Source of the DNA: Siphonodentalium dalli
Taxonomy: Eukaryota; Mollusca; Scaphopoda; Gadilida; Siphonodentaliidae
DNA length: 64,000 bases
Direction: 5' to 3'
Assembly: GCA_032622095.1 (NCBI GenBank)
Contig: CP136064.1
Coordinates: 191,009,794 to 191,073,793 of the forward strand
This document shows positions 52,901-61,900 of this stretch, in pieces; the first letter of the stretch is position 1, and every line of letters begins with the position of its first letter. The position numbers and the translations under genes were made by a program. The notes below the pieces were generated by a model. The model ran no database searches. It worked only from the letters and a program-made list of their open reading frames with translations, and was not told the DNA's origin.

Positions 52901-55900
52901 AGTGATTCCAAATAGATACCATAACATGACTATACTGAAGCTGAATGTCCTCGTTTTTTTTTTGACCAGCACCATGACCTAGTTGTCAGTCATGTTACTA
53001 TAATTCTATTTATAGAAAGTACCAAAGCCGAGTGTCCTCCTGGATTTTACTCAACTAGCGGTATGAAAAGATGTAAATCATGTGATTTCGGCTACAAGTG
53101 TCCACTTGGATCGACTACACCAACTCCTCCTGATTACGCATGTGAAAAAGGAGCATGGTGTGATGGGAAGGTGGCACACAGATGTCAACCTGGGACATAT
53201 AACAGATTCAATGGGTCGTTTGATAGATCAGACTGTATCCCATGTCCTGCAGGTTGGTTTATGTTTTGATCAGTAGATTCGTAAGGCACGTAAATAATGG
53301 TTAAATATAGAATATACTGATAGTATGTCTGAAAAATGAGTGGGGTAGACCGTTAATCTCACGAGTGGTGTAATTAGTTTTTCAGGCATACTATCCACAT
53401 ATTTTGTTTATACCATGATCATTTATAAACACTGTAATGCCATAAAACATTACGAGAGCCACAATATTTCAGTTTCTTCCATATGAACTTCTCACTTACC
53501 TGTAACTCGCTCAAGTTCACATGCATGGTGTAGGAATTTTAATCACCTGTGAATTTGTGTCAACTGGATTTGAATTGCTGAAAATGAGTGGATTGCTGAA
53601 CTCACCATCGCCTAATATGGCTTGCAGTAATGTTGCGAAAGGTCAAACTGTCTGTAGTTCCTACTATGTGTATATACTATTTCATTGAAAAATAAATGGC
53701 AAACTATAGACAGGTACTACCGCTATACACAGTGAGTGCCGAATAGATAAAATGTTTATCCTACCAATGTTCACATATAGTGAAATACCCAATTGTGGCA
53801 TAAATCATATTAGTAGATAGACAGCATAAAACAATGACTTGACAGCCTTTTACTTCTTTGAGAAAATAATCAAATTTATTTTCTTCAAGTGTCCCAGTCA
53901 ATATAATTGATATATAGTAAAAAAAAAAATACTAGAGTTTCTCTATCTGTATATCATAGATGAGGAATCATTTGGGTCACTATGGTATTTACAGGGCATT
54001 TGAGGCAACCATCTTCGATTCTGGCTATATAACTCAGCTGAAATTTTCACCAATCTACCTAAAAATAAACAAATATTTTCCAATATATTAGGCAGGTGGT
54101 GACTTTCTTGAGGGGATTATTTTTCCAGGTTATTTCTGTGTTGGACCAGGAGAGGAAGACTTTGTGAGTTACCTTTGTCCAACTGGCCATTACTGTGAAG
54201 CAGGAACAACCAGTGCTACCCAGTCACCTTGTTCAGGTTAGTCATAAACTGCTACCCAGTCACCATATCCAGGTAAGATGAGACTGTGGTCAGGTGCCGA
54301 TAGACCTCCTCATACAATATAAGGTAAGAATAAATGTCACCAGAAGGGTTGACCTGTTCTAGGGGGTCTATCCTGTTCATCAAGCAGACACGGATTAATT
54401 ACTCGGCCGGCGAGGATTATAGTCTGTATCAAAACACACTCGGTCGGTGTTGTCTCAGCATGAGCTGTTTGTGGTGAATAAGGTTTAGCATGAACGATAT
54501 TAAGTTTATTTGTTTAACGCGTTTTGTGAATTTTGTTGTAAACCGTTACTATGAGTTAGTATCAGAGTTCTAAGTAGAGTTCACTGCTAATATATATACC
54601 ATTGCCGTTATGGCATAAACACGATGGCAAGTGCTCATGTTAACGTAAATTATATTCCAAATAGACATCACCATTAGTCCAAGAGCAATGTTTACAGATT
54701 ATGAGACAGCCTCCCAAAATGCTCTGACAGCTACATTCCCGACAGCCATAATGAAAGGTTGCCTCTTCCATTTCGGCCAAGCAGTTTAAAAAAATGTAAA
54801 GAAATGCCACCTACAACAGCTGTATGAAGAAACTGAAGGAAATGATCAAAAGACCCTCATACGACAAGTTCTAGCCCTCCCTATGGTACCGGTCGCGATG
54901 GTTGGTGATGCCTGGTTCGAAGCTCTAGAAGATTATCCTGCAAGTAACAACACTGGTCTAGAAGATAATGTCACCTGGTTCACGGACTACATAACAGAGT
55001 TTTGGGTAGAAGGGAGCCATGGCCGCCAAATGTGGAACCACCACGACACCATTGGTCCACGAACAACAAATCACGTCGAAGGTTGGCACCGAAAACTTCA
55101 GATGGTGCTATCCTGCTCCCACCCGAATATCTTCAGGATGATCGATTTCCTAAAGAAAGAGCAAGCCTTCCAGGAAGCAACCATCATCCAGCTAAGAGCA
55201 GGTGGCTTGGGCTTGGGCCACGGAAGATGAAGTATCGAAAGGTTGATAATTCAATCGGACACTTCAAGAGAGTTTTCAGCGCAGGGGAAATAGACGTCTG
55301 GAGTATATGGATTCAGTTTCTAATAGCATCCCATAATTAATATGTATATATGTTATATAATGTTGATGGTATTTGTTATATATATAGAGGATCTCACATG
55401 AGTTTCTATTTTATACGGAATTTATCAACCGAGTTCACTAAATTCGATTTGAGCCGAGGTTTACCGAGGCTCAAATAGAATTTAGAGGACGAGGTTGATA
55501 AATTACGTATAAAATAGGACGAGTGTGAGACACCTTTTATCACATGATCAAATAAAACCGAAGCAACGCGAAATATTCATCGAAAACTGTCGAAAACAAC
55601 AATTATAAACTACAGTGATCGCAAGTTATTTGAAGAACGCCGTGACGTCATCGCACGCGCTGATATTAAACGTGTCTATTACCGATAATTATGAAACTGC
55701 TTTTATGGCCAAATTATGTGATAAATATATATACTGACTATTTAATAAAAAAATTTGAAATATATCAAATGTGTACGTGTATTGAATTTCATCTGAGTCA
55801 ATTAAAAAAAAAAATTGGACATCATCGCCCAATCCCCCGCGAAATTCGACATCACCACCAATTCCCAGTGACAATTGTGATAAAAACTATAGTCAGCAAC

Positions 55901-58900
55901 TCTATGATGTTGAGGATTATGACACCTCCCATAACACCTATCGGAAACAATAGATGCCGAATGAACAGGACGACCCTGTTCTAGGCCCTTATTTTCCCCA
56001 AAATTAAAGTCAGTAGATGCTGTTCTCAAAATATTGAAATGTGCCCAAAATAAAAAAATACGCTTCTATACCTGTAGTACTGAGAAACACTGAAATGTCG
56101 ATTTTCATATTGATATCATTGCAATTATCCTGGAAACTATCATTCTCAGAAAATGAATGCAACAATTTTAAAAATTTGGAAAATATGGTTTGCCCTGATG
56201 TGCCCAAATTACACAAATCTAAAGGTGCTGTTCATGTCCTCGGGATGTTTAATCCGAAGTTGGAACATCAAGTCCCATTTTGTTTCACTTTTTGACATGG
56301 TGTAAGAGATCATTTTGGTTTGATCTTCCATTTGATGTTGATACATCCAAACAGTTTGTTGTGCAATGTTTAATTTTTATTTCCCCTTTTCGTATTTTGC
56401 ATCTGTCCATTTGTCTTAACATCCATCGTTCTGTTAACATTTTTGGTTTCCAACCGATAACTCCAGTTTATATTTCATAGCACTTTGGTTTCTGATTGTT
56501 AACCCCAGTTTGGATTATTTGATCAGAACACATAACATATAAAAGAGATATTTTGAGATAAGATGTTTGACCATGCAGACTCATTTTGGCCGAGTTATCT
56601 ATCTTTTTCTTCTTAAATTATTTCTCTAATGTACAGAATTTTGTCCATGATTGTCTGCGGATTTTGATCAGTATAGAACTAATTTTGAATGGCCTATTTT
56701 CTAATTTCGTTTAACATATTACAAAATCGTAATCACACAATTCAAAATAGAAATGTTTCGAAAATAGAGGTCCCCTTTTCAGGATATAGAAAATTATATC
56801 TGTGATTTCCAACAAAGCAGTAATCATTTAATGTCTTCTCACTATACTGAAGTAAGCATGCAGTCTCACAAGATGCCTAAACATCTTAAATGCTACCATT
56901 GGTGGTTGGGAATGACTGTCAAATTTGCTTCACTTCAAATTTTAAAACAGAATTTACTAATATAATAAGTCTTATTTTCTTCTTTCAAATATTACTTGTT
57001 GTGGATGGATGAATTTGATTGATTGTTTCCACATTGATTTGAACATACTTATTTGACATATTTGCATTTCTCTTGTTAAGGTGGTACATTTAACAACGTC
57101 ACCAATGTAACCAGCATTTCCGGATGTCTCCCCTGCCCGGAGAGGAAGTACTGTCCAGAGGGTTCATCGACAGATGGGTTTCCTTGCCCAGCTGGCTTCT
57201 ATTGTGTTGGTGGCCAGGCTTCAGGATACCAGCTGCCGTGTCCGATAGGGACCTATGGAAATGAGACAGGTTACAGAGGTATATGACTCCATATTTTGTT
57301 TAGAAGTGGAAGATGTATGTCACTCTATGTCATTACCTTTCTTCATTTGTTGGGATGTTCTGATAAAATAAGCAGACAGAAGGTAAAAAAAAAAATAAGC
57401 AGACAGAAGGTACAGAAATACCATATGGACTCCTATTCATTAATTTATAGGAATGTTCAGATAATAACAAACCTTATAACCACAATTGGTTCCTGCACTG
57501 AAACAGATAGGCTGAACCAATTAGATGAATATTCTTACTAGTAAATGAATTGGAATAAAGTTAACTAACCACCAGCCAGTAACCAGTTATATTATCTGAA
57601 GATTAAATTGAGGACCCCCTTACCCCAATTGAACAATTTAACTATTGTCTGTGTATTGCTATAATGTCATCATTTATATACTAGCACATGAATAAAACAT
57701 AAAAACTCACTATAGTTTTTTTCCTCACTATAAACTCTTTCTATAGTATATACTGTTATAATTTGATCACAAGTTGTCAATTCTTGGAATACTATAAAAC
57801 AAACGGTTGTCACACAATTACCCATTAAGGTTATTTCTTTATAACCAGAATTTCTTAATCACTTTGTGCTACAGCCTTGCAACCAATTAACAAAGAAATT
57901 GACAGCTAGCATCGAGTGATATGACCATGCCTATAATGCGTGCCTCAAAAATGTACATGAAAACTATTTAATACTTTCTACAATATAATATGAGATTTCG
58001 ATGTTGCATCATAATTCCTTCGGTTAGGACTGCCGTACCAATAACTGTACCGCTAACCCTTAGTGCACAAGTACCAAGAGAAATCAACAAGACTTGTGCT
58101 AACATTTGCCAAGAAATGAAACCAACAACAGCCTGATTGACAGCACATCATTTTCAACTTCACTCATAGTTCTGTCTGGAAACAATCTCAGAGTTTATCG
58201 CTCATTTGACTTCTATCATCTACTTATGGTAGTTTTCTTGCAAATGACTGATTAAGTTATAAGAAATAACTTTTGTTTCAATTAAGGTTATATGAGTTAT
58301 AACCAAAACAGTTTGAAGACAAATTTATTATAACACATTACACGTGGTGTAAAATTTGTCTTAAAACTTTTCAGTTATAACTGCATAGCCTTCTTCCAAA
58401 GTTATTTATCAAATAGACGCAAAATAGGAAAGCAAACCTCTCCTTAGCAGATTGTTTGAGAAAATGTTTAATCTTCTATTATTTTCTTTGTTGACTAATC
58501 TGATCTGATATATTTAACAGAAGCAGGCGAATGTACTGTATGTCCGGCAGGCAGTTACTGTCCCGGAGGAACCAAGGCGGAGCCAAGGACGTCACCGATA
58601 CCCTGCGAGCCAGGATACTATAATCCCGAGAACAACACTGGCCACATGCTCAACTGTCATAAGTGTGATCCAGGTTTTGCCTGTCCAGAGATTGGTCAGA
58701 TAGCTTCAACCAAGCCATGCAAAGAAGGTATAAATATTTAGCTTCATCAACATCTATTCTGCGTGTGCCTTTAATAAAGCACTTCACTCTTAAAACTTAA
58801 AACGGGGAAAATACAGATAAGAACTTCTTTCCATATTTTTAGTTAACCCATTCTATACTGAATACTCATTCCCTTTGGAACTGTTCAGATAATAAGTTCA

Positions 58901-61900
58901 CCAAATGTTCATTTGTTGAACTTATTATCTGAACATTTCACCATGTATTCCCACTTATTTATTGCTATATTACAGTGAATATGAAATGAAGTTTTATTAG
59001 GTTCAGTTACATTTATTTATTACACTTTTTTTTATTCATTTTAGGATATTACTGTCCAGAAGGTACAATTACTGAAGACCAGTTCCCGTGCCCACCTGGA
59101 TCATACTCTGGGCGGACAAATCTCACATCTGCCGACGAGTGCGATGCTTGTCCTCTGGGAAACTACTGTGAATGGGGAACAGGTTTGTACAACTTTTAAT
59201 CTTCAAAATAAAAGCCTGTAGTTTTCGGAATTTCAGACATACTTTTGTGATGTCAGGTGACTTTATGTTTTTAATATTTCAACTTTTCAAAAAGCTGAAC
59301 ATTACACCATTCATTGGAAATTACACATGACTACACATTTTAAGTGAGCATGAACATTCTGTAAATGACCATGTAAAATGTAGCCAAATGCGAGTTATCA
59401 GGATGCCTTTACTTGAACATCATATTAGTTAGTGTGCTGTGCTTCCATCTGTGCCCTGCTTAGTGATCCATAGAAGTCAATTTCCAATGTTCTTGAAATG
59501 AAGTAAGTATCGTCAAATTAAAAATTAAAGGATTGGCTGTTGAACTTTCTGTCCATGCCTGTCATGAGTCATAGAGTAAGTACTCAATGTATTAAGATAA
59601 TTTATATTTTATTATTCTGCAGGTGGGACAATTAATCCCCCACAGCCCTGTATGCCCGGATTCTACTGCCCACTCCAGACACCTGCACCACATCGATATC
59701 CATGTCCAGCGGGAACGTATTCTAACAGATCTGATCTCTATGAGGAAGCTCAGTGCACGGCCTGCTCAGCAACATATTACTGTGAAGGTTGGTATCATAT
59801 TATTAGAATGCAGTAACTGCATACTCATATTTAAATTTGCGCAGTACTATTTTTCACTCAGTTTTGAATTCGCGTACTTTATATTCGCACACAGTGCTGC
59901 GGGAATTCAAAACTGGCAAAATATTTTTGAAAAAGTCTTGAATCTGATGGGAATTTCAGTTCTTAGTAGTTCATTATATAAGATACACGTGCATTTTGTG
60001 AACCTGTACATCGAGTAGAGCATAGCTGCATCATCATTTAGTTTTGAAGATGTGTGTTTATGTATTCTCCAAATAACAATTCTGATAGTTAAATGGACAT
60101 GATTGAAATGAATTTGAATGAAGTAACATCAAACCAAGTAGGCTGCTGAGAAAATCAACACTTAATTGTATGTGTGTATTAAATACATGGGTTTAAATAA
60201 TTAACTCCGACTGTATGCATGACCATGGTGAAACTCCTGGGCTGTGGATTTGGAGATGTGATTTCGTGCACCTTACATCCAGAGTGGAACAGGCCTATAT
60301 ATTTCTTACAATCATCGAAACATAGAATATTTTACCATGATTTATTGCTTTACATGTGAATAAAGTTCCGCAATGTACATGTAACTCATTGACATATCCA
60401 TCCTATTTTCCTTACGTTTTGGTGTAAACTTAGGAGTCGTCTATTTTTTGCTCAGATTTAAATTTGTGCACCGGTGGGTGCGCGAAAAATAGTACTGTGC
60501 GAATTTAAATACGAGTAAGGTGGTAAAGTTTAAATAATATGATTTCCCTTTTGTTACATTCATATGTTTGTTACCTTGATTTCTTGAGTGATTATAAGTG
60601 ATAATTTAACTAGTGAATTATGTCACTTTAACTATATGTTCATATGTGCTATCATATCTTATGCACATAATGCATCATGGGTATAATGGTGGTATGAATC
60701 ATATTTCTGGTAAATTGGACTGGTGATGTGAACTAATTCATTCGAGGCAGGGACTATTATGTAAAACTCTCGAGCACAATCTACTCTCGTGTTTGTACCT
60801 CGAATGAATTATTTCGCACCACCAGTACAAGTAATTATTCTCTATTTATTCCCTTAGTGAGTATTATAAAATGCAAATAATTCATCAAATAAAATATTTT
60901 GCAATATGTGAATCATGATTTGAGAACCCAAAATGAAAGGTATTTGCTATAAAAATATTTATCGTCATTTATATCTAACATCCACCATCAGTATGTCATG
61001 TCATCATTGCTCATAATTCGATAGTATTCTATGCTAGATCGCAGAAGTGTTTCTTAGATTTATCTATAGTTGGAAAGTTAGAATTAAGTCTACTCAGGTA
61101 TACCTGAAATAGCATAGAAATCACGAGACATCCATTGATTGCTAAATGTATTGCTATATTGACCAATTAATACAGATTCAACATACATTCTGGCTTTAGA
61201 TTGCTTATGTTGTCATGGTTGCATAATGAAAACACTTTCGCTAAATATTTACTAGTAGGACTACAAAGTAATATAGCATGATATAATATATTATATTCTA
61301 TCACATTGTCTGGTCACAGGTTCGATTTCATGCATTTGTAATTTTTTATTTGGTCTGCATCAAGCCTTGTTATAATTTTCTGCATGGTTTAGGAGAAAAT
61401 TTTGTGTGACAATAAAATATGGGCCTTTATTTGCTTCTTTATTTATTCAGAACTGAGACATTGACAAAATTAATACCATGGATGCCATGGCAGTGCCTAT
61501 ACTAACAATAAAGCGATAAATGTCAAAATGTCAGAGCTGTCATATATAAAAAAAATAATTTTTGGAAGTTGGTCAGAGAGGTTGGGGATATCATGGTTTT
61601 CTTTCGTCAAAAATAATAAAACTTTGATGCAGAATATGTTTAATTAATAGCAACTGAATATCTCACCATGTCATTGCTTCATCATTTAGCGCTAAATTTA
61701 CTTAAATCAGGGAGAACAAACTTCAACCGTTACATGTTGTCCAACAAAACTCAATTTAGTAGGTCAATTCTTATTTTATTTATGACAATGTCCTTGACTG
61801 ATCACTTATAGCAACCACACGCATTGGTGCTTATACCTTAGGAGCATGTGAATGATGATGTCATATAATTTTTTCTATATTTTCTATAGCGATGAGCCAA

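Noticed and set aside
55002-55340. 112-codon frame overlapping the MULE relic
   Set aside because: The frame at 54883-55230 carries the MULE motifs. This one is its shifted shadow.
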